Below the pieces are notes generated by a model. The model did no database searches and was not told where the DNA came from. It saw only the letters and a list, made by a program, of their open reading frames with translations. Shown here one piece after another: positions 21,267 to 30,362 of a DNA stretch of 64,000 bases (positions are counted from its first letter, which is position 1; every line of letters begins with the position of its first letter). The position numbers and the translations under genes were made by a program. The stretch covers positions 73,639,365 through 73,703,364 of the forward strand of contig CM036753.1 of assembly GCA_020796225.1 (NCBI GenBank), read 5' to 3'. The stretch is from Arion vulgaris (taxonomy: Eukaryota; Mollusca; Gastropoda; Stylommatophora; Arionidae).

Positions 21267-21440
21267 GACTGAAGATTGGGTGGCCGAAAATAACAGTACA
21301 ACAGGCATATTATTGGCTCATCAAACACCATCGAACTGCTACAGTTAGTCGCTGATTGAGATATTGCTAATGAGATCGGATCACCTATGGACATGTCCGA
21401 AGTGCAGTGATGATATTTAAAACTGAAACATCTTCTGTCA
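21267..21440 (+). pseudogene. LINE (family A), second part
   Basis: Continues the LINE broken at 18291. A plus-strand frame reads EILLMRSDHLWTCPKCSDDI, the Cys-rich C-terminal end also seen at 54190-54250 and 58610-58680. Confidence 0.75.
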
Positions 21441-21759
21441 CATTTTGTAAGATTCATTTCCTTTTCTACAAAGACATTTCTTCTCATCAAATTATCATTT
21501 TTTCTAATTATAAAGGTTTAATTATTAAACGATTGAGTTTGTCACACTAATCGATTCAATTAATTCTAGAACATGTTTAGATATGTCTAAATCACGAACA
21601 TTGAGTCAAATTATGGTACAGTACTCTCCATCTCTAAACCTAACTACGTCAAACTAAATAATGATTCTGTCAGGTCAAAGGGTAGAATCACGTAGTGCAG
21701 CTATCATTTTCTACTTAGATATGTATGGACTTCTTTTCTCTCCTACGAGCGATGGCAAA

Positions 21760-22060
21760 GACAATTGGTTAATTTGAGAGCGTTGACTAAATAAAGTGTT
21801 AATTCTAGAGCTCTGGCTAAATCCGGTGGTTAGTTATGGAGAGCTGATTAAGTAAAGGGGTTAAACACAGAACTTAGACAAAGTCAAATGGTTAGTTGTA
21901 AAGCATTGAGTAAAGTAGTTAAACACAGAACTTAGACAAAGTCAAATGGTTAGTTGTAAGCGTTAAATAAAGTGATCAGTTAGAAAACAGCTGGCTAGGT
22001 CAAGGGCTTTTGCGAACGCTGGTTAGGTCAAGTGGTTATTTGAGAGCTCTGGTTGGAAGT
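21760..22060 (+). repeat. Minisatellite, about 31-bp unit, with a longer repeated block
   Basis: Repeats of tggttagttgtagagc...gactaaataaagt in about nine imperfect copies. The block gttaaacacagaacttagac and the following aaagtcaaatggttagttgta occurs twice exactly (about 21860 and 21918). Confidence 0.75.
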
Positions 22061-22145
22061 CAGTCTTTATTTATCGTCACTGTTTCTGTATTTTGTAAAA
22101 CTATAGTACTTTGTTTGTACGTGTTTCACTATTTGAAGCGCTGTC
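22060..22145 (+). mobile_element. Penelope tail fragment
   Basis: tttatcgtcactgtttctgt and the following attttgtaaaactatagtac match the tail at 24470-24530. The part with the GGCC stem is missing. Confidence 0.6.
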
Positions 22146-22309
22146 TATACCAAGTGATTCTTAAGCAACCATGGTTTCACAATCAAAATTATAATGGCAA
22201 CGCTCCTTTGTATTGGCTGTCCGCATAACTGAGTGTTTGGTTTAAACAGTTAGAGAAAATAAGTCAGCGATGGAGATAATTTGAAATGTTACATCATATA
22301 GTTGAAGTC

Positions 22310-22400
22310 TTCGGAGGAATGAGAGTCGCGATATCGTAGTTGTTGAGGGCAGTTGCTTCGTATGCGTATGTCCCGGGATTTCATTCCCATCGAAATTGTT
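22310..22400 (+). repeat. tRNA-derived SINE head
   Basis: gtcgcgatatcgtagttgtt resembles other SINE heads here (compare 57985), followed by the B-box-like gggatttcattccc. The region 22400-22900 beyond it shows nothing I recognise. Confidence 0.45.
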
Positions 22401-22904
22401 TTTCTCGAACATAACGGTTCTCAGATCGATCAGGTCCTCTGATTTTGTTACTACTGTTTTGTGCCTCGTCGTGGTTTCACCCGTGATTGTAAATTTTGTT
22501 TCGGCATGCTGTATCACAAGCTTTACTACATTCGAAAAAAATGTTGAAATTGTACTTACATGGGTCTCAATATTGACCTAACCGTCCATTTTCTCAGCTA
22601 ATGGTACTTATCTGGTTGTTATACACTATCACGTTATCACATGCTGTAGATAGTATCTCACTGGTAGTAGACTCCCTGTCTAATCAGTTCTTTATTGAAT
22701 CATTAATGAATAGTTTCCAATATACAATCAGTCATATCTCACACAGCAACTAAAGAAAAAGTTTAAGAACACTATATTCCCTGGACTGTGGGTTGGTATT
22801 TTTCCCCCAACACCGAAAGCAATAAATTAATTTGAAAAGTTCTGCCCCTGTTCCTGCATGTGATACCTTGTTCGTACTAAATTTTTTTTTAAATTCTGGT
22901 ACTG

Positions 22905-23025
22905 TTAAATTCGTATCAAATATTATAAAGAAACGAAGGTGGAAATATGTAGGCAATGTTCTTAGATCAGACGAGAAGAGACTGTCGACAAGTCCTTTAA
23001 AACCATACAAGATCTCCAATTGCTA
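22905..23025 (+). pseudogene. LINE (family C) fragment
   Basis: Encodes IKKRRWKYVGNVLRSDEKRL, matching IRKRRWRYVGHTLRRNDQRI at 36220-36290. Confidence 0.65.
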
Positions 23026-23720
23026 GCAACGAACCGCATCACACGGAGATCTAAAACCTCTGCCCTATGTACCGCCTTTGGCACGAAAGGAACAAACGAA
23101 CTATAAGAGCACACGATATTTGTAACATAGATATTTCCTTCACTTTGTCCTAATTATTATAACTTTTCTTTTTTCTAATGTCTACCTGAACATTCACATA
23201 GTAAACTGGAAAGTTCATTACAGTCTGACTTTTGTTTTACTTTTCATTCTAGTATTTATATCCACAATGACAGGAAATTGCTTATGAACAATTCGGTGAG
23301 TTCAGTTCTTTCATTCACAAACCGCTCTTTTTTCAATGGGCAACAGAATATTCAAGTAGTACGTTAGCTTAAACGACATACTTTTTACGCGGGAATAACA
23401 CGTGACATATGGTTTCTCTCTGTTGATTGATTAATTAAGCAAGTATAGATTGGAATTGTTCATTCTGGACCTTGCTTACAATGAGATGCGTCAGTGTTGT
23501 GTTTTATACATTAGTAAACAGTACATCAGTTGACAAACTATCAATATTATTTCTGTCATTTTTTTTTATCTTTCTACTATTTTTAGTTTTCTTCGGATGA
23601 TGTTGTTACCTTTCCGTTTTTGCAGACTATAGTGTGTAAGTAGTCTTAACGAGGTAACAACTACAATCAGTGCCGGATTAGGCCAGCGCGGGGCCTGTAG
23701 CAAATTTTAGCGCAGGGGCC

Positions 23721-26078
23721 CTAGGTTTTGTATGATAATAAATAATAAAACACAACTTTACAAACAAACTTTCTTGATTTAATGTGAGTAAATTTAGAGA
23801 TAATACTAGACAAATCAATTTCTCTAAGTAAATTACATTCAATGTTCATTAAGGTGAGGTTGTTTAGACGATCTTGTCCCATCATGTTCCTTAACTCACT
23901 TTTTGTACGCTTTAATATTGAAAAAGAACGTTCTCCGCTGCAGTTAGTAATCAATAAAGACAAATGAATTCGTAAGACTACTTCTACATTAGGGAAACAC
24001 GACTAATGAATTTTCCATTATAAGTTTATAAAATTGTTCAAGAGCCCCATGCTTTTCGTTGCTAATAGCAGCAGCTATGTCCAGGTCACAGCCATCCGAT
24101 CATGTTCCTCCGATGATCGCAGTCGATTCGTCCTGGAGAACCGTTTTATTTCATTCTATGGCACTTTGCGACCTCTTGGACTCAACGCATTACATTCCTA
24201 TGCTTCTTAGTACTGTCTTATCTCGTGCCTTGTTATCTATATGTGTGTTTGCTCCATATATGTGTTATTTATCCATTATATTGTTTATTGTTTCTTTTCT
24301 TTTCCACTTCCGGTTTTTTGTTGCACTCATTTCTTTGTTCGTTTTTATTCCCGATTTTCATTAGATAGGTTTATGTTTCCACGTGTAATCGTCCATTTGT
24401 AGTGTTCCTCGAAATTCGTCATTCTTGTTGTATTGTTTGCTTGATAAAGGCCTTTTGGTCGAAACGTTGCTGTTTATCGTCACTGTTTCTGTATTTTGTA
24501 AAACTATAGTACTTTGTTTTTACGTGTTTAGCTATTTTTCCAAGTTTTATTGCAGTCTCCACCCTTTTCATTAGTTTTAAGAAGTTCAACGAACTGCACA
24601 AGTTCGTCGTCTAGACTTTCTTTCAAATCCTCTTGGTAAAAGCTGACAATATTTGGAGTTCTTTTCAAGATCTATTCTGCTGTAAGAGATTTTAACTGTC
24701 GAAGTATTCCAAATACAGCAGTCACTCTATGGTACGCTCCCATGCGTTTAGCTAAGGCAGAGAGTACATTATCAATTATGACAATAAACACCTGACTTTC
24801 AAATTTTTGTTTGGGTGTTTGATTTTCTACAACTTCATCGAGTGTAGTAGAGCCTCTGAAATCGTCGCACTTAGTACTTCGCTTGAGTCGTCTTGAAGTT
24901 TGTTGCTGATTTATCTTGTCAGTCAGGCTTTTGGCTTTTTCCTCAATATCTGAAAATGTAGGCCGCATTGATTGAACGTACCCATGTAACGATTCATAAA
25001 GGGCATATCCCGTGTTAAGGTCTTGATCAAGTGACTGTAATGAAGCGCTAGACGCTTGCAAGCGTTCTAGTATTCCGTTCCATAAAATGGTCAATATTCC
25101 TGTTTACAACTTACTCATCCCCAAAACTAGCCAATATGCCTGATTACGACACTCTACCTTTTGATCATGTAATTTGAGATGTCATCCAAAACTTGTTTGA
25201 TAGTGGTAAAACCACATAAAAGTGCCTTTGTCGCATCAGCTCGGGCAGATCACCTGGTGTCCGACAGTCTCTTCAAAGTCGGGAGTTTTGAGTCTGTATC
25301 TTCCAGTGCTTTTGTAAGAAGGCCGCATCGATAGGTAGAAGCGGAAAAGAATGTATAGAGACTTTCAACAAAATCGAAAAATAGATGCTTCTATACAACA
25401 TTCTGCAGCACACTTAGCAACCAAATTCAGTGAATGTGCAAAGCAGGGAATGTATTCTGCGTACTTATTTATCTCCTTAATGCGTGCTTGTAAGCCGTGG
25501 CATTTCCCACTCATGTTGCTGGCATTGTCATAGCTTTGACCACGACAGTCTTTGATAGCAATGCCATTTTTCTTTCAAAAATCAAGAAAGCTTTGGGCGA
25601 GTTGTTCAGCAGTATGACCTTCCATATCCAAGAACCTCACAAACCTTTCCACTGGTCCAGATGGTAATACATAGCGCACTATTAGAGTGAGTTGGTCCAC
25701 ATGCGAAATGTCTGGAGTAGAGTCCAGTGATACGGAATAGTACTTGCATTTCTTAATTTCGCAACTTATATGATCCAGTAAGCTTGATGCAATTAGATGG
25801 ATAAATTCCTCATATGTTGTTTTTGATAAGTATGGTGTATGTCCCTTTCCTTTATTTCCATAAGTATTTATATGCTGAGCCAGAAAAATGTCAAATTTGG
25901 CTATTAATTCCAACAAACCTAAATAATGGTTATCATTAGGTGAACCAATAGTTTCATCACTACCCCGAAATGCAAAACCTCGTTCTGCTAAAAATTGGAT
26001 AACTGAAGTAATTCGCTCTAAAAGTGTCCGCCAATATGTTTGTTCGGTCTCAATTTTTAACAAGTTAAGAATCGACAC
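23721..26078 (-). pseudogene. ZMYM1-like hAT transposase, broken
   Basis: Minus-strand pieces in order: 26078-25575 (FIHLIASSLLDHISCEIKKC, SLDSTPDISHVDQLTLIVRY with the first catalytic Asp), about 25540-25400 (GQSYDNASNMSGKCHGLQAR with the second Asp, then CFAHSLNLV), 25094-24672 (helical insertion domain), and 23963-23721 (NCSGERSFSILKRTKSELRN, the C-terminal dimerisation region). Frameshifts and the Penelope insertion separate them. The N-terminal TTF zinc finger is not clear. Confidence 0.82.
24059..24580 (+). mobile_element. Penelope tail inserted in hAT transposon 2
   Basis: Plus strand: from the GIY-YIG end (cagccatccgatcatgttcc, tggactcaacgcattacatt) through the 3' UTR to CTTGATAAAGGCC-TTTT-GGTCGAAAC (24439-24463) and the terminal tttattgcagtctcc. 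It interrupts the transposase between its insertion and dimerisation domains, so it is younger than the hAT element. Confidence 0.82.
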
Positions 26079-26569
26079 CCGCGTCCTTCGTTTTGCAAAC
26101 TAACAGCGAAATTATCGCTTGTCTAGGGGGGGGCTTTCTTTATGTCTTTTCAACAAATTATTTGCGTTTTTCCAGTCGTCAAATCCTTCTTTCGTAAACC
26201 GACCACTTGCATTTATTTTAAACTAAGTTTCGCGCGCAAAACTGCTGAAGAAACAGAAACTGGGTTATGAGTAAAATTTAATAGTCCTTTTGCTCAAGCT
26301 TTCAAGTTTTCGTTTATTAGAAGCGTGTGAAAAAGGGACACTCCTAACACAAAAATGAAAAAACTGTAACATTGTTAGTGAGCTCAATGCGACCGCCCGT
26401 ACCTAGCTAAGTCTGAAATTGTGTAAACATGGTCCTGGCCTAACCTAAATAAGAAAAGAATGAAAGCAGCTTAGCTTTGTCACATAGGCGCGGGGCCCTC
26501 TCGAAGCGCGGGGCCCGTAGCATTTGCTACTTCTGCTACTAGGCTAATCCGGCGCTGACTACAATCCAT

Positions 26570-26827
26570 AGTATAGGGCCTACTGTTGTGTTTTACAAAC
26601 TGAGGTCCGTGGATCCACTAAAGTCCTCGAGGTACTCAAAAGGGGTCCTCAAGCGCTTGAAGAAATATTATGATCTTTGACATTTCAAATAGAAAAATAA
26701 CTTTAAATATATGTATAAAAACAGTGGTAAACTAGTTCCGCTGTGAAATCAAAGGACCCGGACTAGACCAGAGTCTAAATGTCTGACAGGACAAAAATAA
26801 AGATCATTTGAAGTTTCCCTCAGTCTG
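26570..26827. other. Intergenic, possible older repeat
   Basis: No gene. ttttacaaactgaggtccgt, ggatccactaaagtcctcga and, at 27005, gggggtccgtggaaaggcaa resemble the two ends of a decayed repeat (26580-27050), but I cannot assign a class. Confidence 0.35.
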
Positions 26828-26998
26828 AGAACATTATTTACTATTGTAACACAGAGATAATTCATTCCTGTCCATTTTCATATATAGAAACTTCTGGGTG
26901 TCGAGGCAGCAAAGAACATTATTTACTATTGTAACACAGAGATAATTCATTCCTGTCCATTTTCATATATAGAAACTTCTGGGTGTCGAGGCAGCAAA
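26828..26998 (+). repeat. Perfect 85-bp tandem duplication
   Basis: The block starting agaacattatttactattgt and ending gtgtcgaggcagcaa is present twice with no difference visible (26828-26912, 26913-26997). Confidence 0.95.
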
Positions 26999-27289
26999 TG
27001 TATTTAAACGGGGGTCCGTGGAAAGGCAAAGTTTGGGAACTGCTAGAACACAAGCGCTCTAAATCTCATATCGGTCATCCTTGCTGATCTACAAAACCTT
27101 GAAGGAATTAATTCCTTCAATGTTACAAAATACAAATAAATCTAACACAAAATACTTTGCAATCATACCAATATGTGTTTAAATAACGTCGAAAGAAATT
27201 TATCAAAAATATCGCACAATAGATTTGGAATGACGTTAACAAGCAGAGATAAACCTATAGTTAAATTAAGGACATGCACATTTTATTGG

Positions 27290-27600
27290 TTATTGGTTAT
27301 TGGTTACTAAACTGACGTCATTGCACTCCGGGCAGACCCATAGGTGCTCAGTCTCCCCAACAGATATCGAAGAGTATGCATACTGATGGTTCCTGTGGCT
27401 CGCTGATTAAACACACCTCTCACTCTGCCTCTCAGGCATCCAGTTCGATTTGAACAACGGGTAACTCCAAACTGCTTAAATCGCTTGATCGATTCAACAT
27501 CGATTTTAGTGTCCTCATCCAACAGAGAGTCTCGAAGAGACCGAAGAATATCCCCTTATCCATCTTCAACTCCCCAACAATCGATACTGTTGATGCACAT
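27290..27600 (-). pseudogene. LINE (family A-like) 3' end
   Basis: The minus strand reads GETEHLWVCPECNDVS near 27340-27295, matching the RSEHLWTCPECSDD-type tail of family A. The upstream 71-codon open frame is in another phase and is not a recognised protein. Confidence 0.5.
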
Positions 27601-27606
27601 TTTATA

Positions 27607-27727
27607 AAAACACGTAATCACAAAGTACTGTAGTTTTACAAATTACAAAACAATGACAAAATACAGCTATATTTTGTCATTGTTTTTGTAATTTGTAAAA
27701 CTACAGTACTTTGTGATTACGTGTTTT
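27607..27727. repeat. Near-perfect hairpin made of two inverted Penelope tail ends
   Basis: aaaacacgtaatcacaaagt at 27607 is the inverse of actttgtgattacgtgtttt at 27708. Arms of about 56-59 bp are separated by about 5 bp, with one extra T in the right arm. Both arms are the terminal part of the Penelope tail. Confidence 0.9.
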
Positions 27728-27969
27728 GCCAATCAAATAGTTTTACTGCAGTCTCATCTATTTTGCACATTTTATATGAGGTTTATTGATTTTTAAATCC
27801 ACAGTTATTTATAAACCCAGAGAAAACAAGTTACATTTTATGGAAACCTCCTTCATCGCATCAAATAATGGCGTGCGACGGGTTCCGTGAAGATTGGTTA
27901 ATTTATTATTGATGGAAGAAGCTCAAAGTAAGACAGTACAATGATGTTAGATGATTCCATTTGAGTACG

Positions 27970-28100
27970 ACAAATCTATAGACTCATGTTGTTCGTTTGC
28001 TTGATAAAGGCCTTGTTAGTCGAAACGTTGCTGTATATTGTCATTATTTTCGTAATTTGTAAAACTACAGTACTTTGTTTACGTGTTTCGCCTAGACTGT
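27970..28100 (+). mobile_element. Penelope tail with hammerhead-like motif
   Basis: gttcgtttgcttgataaagg, then ccttgttagtcgaaacgttg and tactttgtttacgtgtttcg. It is a solo tail like those at 16260 and 24385. Confidence 0.75.
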
Positions 28101-28309
28101 AGTTATATATTAGACATAATCATTGGCGCCCACATTAATTTGTCAAAGAAGAGATACATTTTTTTCGCAGCTGTTAATTCTAGTTCTATGGATGAAGAAA
28201 AGGAACAACTTAAAACGTTCTCTTTTTATGTTCTGTAGGCTACTGTGCTGTCAGCGGATTTAGCTTCCATGGCTTGTATATCTGACAGTGAGTCTGTAAG
28301 AAATACCAT

Positions 28310-28990
28310 CCTGCCTACAGGCACAACACACGTCTAAGGCTGTTGTCATCATCGATTATTATTATTATTATCATCCATTTACCATTATGCGCAACGTCTT
28401 TGTCTCTCTTATTTTGCATATTTCCATTGCGTTTTTGTTGTTTTGTTTGCCTCGTACCTCTTCTATTTGTTTGAATATTCTTTATAATTATATTCAAGTA
28501 ATAATAATAATAATAATCATAGCCGTCCATCGCGAGCGATGATGACAACAGCCTCAGACGTGTGCTGCTGCACCTCTGGTGTGTGCGGAGGTGACTGTAG
28601 AGTAAAATCCTAGAACACAATCCCCTACCACAGGTGGGGCATACATGATCAAAGTTAGACATGTGGGTGATGTCTGTTCTGTCCTTTCGCACAGCTTGTT
28701 TTCTCTGTGCCTCGGCGGCACGATGATTCTCAGAGCTATGCGAGTTCCTCTTGTGTTGTTAAAGCGCCACATTTAGCGACCTTGCACCAGGGATTTCCAT
28801 CACGTGGTTTCTACATCGAAGCATTTCAGAGACACTTTAAGTGTCTTTAAAGCGTTTTTGTTGTCCATCAGCTGAACGTCTGCCCCCTTCAAGCTCACCA
28901 TACATCAACTGTTTTGGGATGCGTTTATCAGGCATACATCAGGCCGAACAACGTGACGCCCCATCTCACTTGGGCTTTCTGTAACAGTCA
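28310..28990 (-). pseudogene. LINE (family F) 3' end with C2H2 finger
   Basis: Minus strand: RLPKQLMYGELEGGRRSADG, KVSLKCFDVETT, then RTDITHMSNFDHVCPTCGRG and LCSRILLYSHLRTHQR. The CxxC...HxxxH finger and the preceding GELEGGRR box are typical of the C terminus of an RTE/Craniata-type LINE. It ends in an ATT/AAT run, and a second ATT run near 28350 is part of an inverted repeat. Confidence 0.75.
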
Positions 28991-29059
28991 TTCGGCGATA
29001 GAGCAAAGACTGGTATATACAGTATTACATAAGAAGGAAAAATTAATTATAAGATATGA

Positions 29060-29125
29060 AAAAAACCACACTCAACGTTTCGGTGCTTAAGACCTTTATC
29101 AAGAACACAAAAACTAAATTAACTA
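29060..29125 (-). mobile_element. Second Penelope tail type with hammerhead-like motif
   Basis: Minus strand: CTTGATAAAGGTC-TTAAG-CACCGAAACGTTG (29103-29072). The loop and stem differ from the common type, but the stem can still pair. Confidence 0.55.
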
Positions 29126-29219
29126 AAACATGATACTAACAAATGATCTGAATCAAAAGATAGCAGTCATTCATAATATTCAATTACAGACAAGGGGACA
29201 GAACACGTTCATATTTAAT

Positions 29220-29990
29220 GGTTACCGGAAGCTAATGAATTGTTATTTGCAGACGACCAAGGTTTGATTTACCAACAAGAACAAGAGCTACAACATCATA
29301 TCGACACCTTATATTATAACTGTAACAACTATGACATGAACATATATAAACATAGCCAAAACTGAGGTAATGAATATAGGAAGGAAACATAATACACTAA
29401 ACATCAACGGCAGTACAATTGAGCAAGTACAGGAATTCAAGTACATAGGAAGCATATTTATAGAGAATGGAAGACTCGACATAGAGATAGAAAGTAGAGA
29501 CCAGAAAGCAAATGCAATAACTTACCAACTAGCGCCACTACTTAGACTTCCAAACATCTCACTGACAGCTAAACAATACTAGTTGATCAACAGCATCTTC
29601 ATAACCACTCTATGTTACCAAAGCCAAACATGGACAATAAATAAGCAACATACACAGAAAATAGCAACATGCGAAATGAGATGTCTCCGCAAAGTCACCA
29701 ACAACACAAGAATCGACAGAGTAACGAATAACAGCATCAGAGAACAAGAGCATGCTTGAATTTTTATAGTAAGAATGCGAACAGACCAAACTGTCTATGA
29801 AGCCTTCCACAACAGAATATCAGGAAGGAAGGCGAAAGGAAGACTGAGAAAAAGATGGATAGATAACGTAGTTGAATTCTGCCAGGGGACCAAGAAAACC
29901 ATCACACAAGTCACCAGAGAAGCGCAAGACAAATACATAAAACCACGAGTCTGTGTTAACAACCCGGTTACAGTGTGCTGACAAAAGAAG
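29220..29990 (+). pseudogene. LINE (family E) RT end and C terminus
   Basis: LLFADDQGLIYQQEQELQHH keeps the FADD box. Then IAKTEVMNIGRKHNTLNING, EQVQEFKYIGSIFIENGRLD, MRCLRKVTNNTRIDRVTNNS and GRKAKGRLRKRWIDNVVEFC follow in broken frames. It is a 5'-truncated copy upstream of TM6SF copy A. Confidence 0.8.
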
Positions 29991-30163
29991 AAAACAAAAA
30001 ACGGAAGCTACGAATCTGATATTTTTGGGTATTTTAATACTTCCGGAATTCCTGTTCTATTAAATTCAATAGATACCACCTCTACACTCTACTGTGCCGA
30101 CACACTGTCTGTCATTAGTTATAGGCATACATTCTCCGTTTGGACTAAAATTACTCTTTCAGA

Positions 30164-30362
30164 ATGTCGTACACTGTGCCAATTGCAATTTTTCTGCTTT
30201 CGCAAACATCTTGGCTGGTTTCGTTTACTCTCACTAGGTTCAACTTGATGAAAGACCAACTTTCTGTATTTATTGCCGGTGTTAGCTGCTTAGCCATAGT
30301 AACCGTGGGACCATTTCTTATTTTCCGAAGATCTTTTAAGTGTGTTGATCCCTTAATGTGTG
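30164..30362 (+). CDS. TM6SF: TM6SF copy A exon 1
   Basis: ATG at 30164, just after ttactctttcag, which could be an acceptor of a 5' UTR exon. 66 codons, donor GTAAGT, phase 1. Two membrane helices (VPIAIFLLSQTSWLVSFTL and FIAGVSCLAIVTVGPFLIF), then the basic RRSFK and DPLMC. The length of 199 bp equals exon 1 of copy B. Confidence 0.87.

Larger units (their letters stand above)
23668..26557 (-). mobile_element. hAT transposon 2 (2.9 kb) with terminal repeats and 8-bp target duplication
   Basis: The left end CAGTGCCGGATTAGG and the inverted right end CAGCGCCGGATTAGC form hAT-type terminal repeats. The 8-bp duplication actacaat lies at 23660-23667 and 26558-26565. Inside is a decayed ZMYM-type transposase on the minus strand, interrupted by a Penelope tail at about 24059-24580. 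Confidence 0.92.

Noticed and set aside
18279..21279. Palindrome as a pure fold-back read artefact
   Set aside because: An artefact would continue into the reverse complement of the left flank. Instead the right flank continues the LINE and carries a target duplication. Poor base calling of the right arm remains possible.
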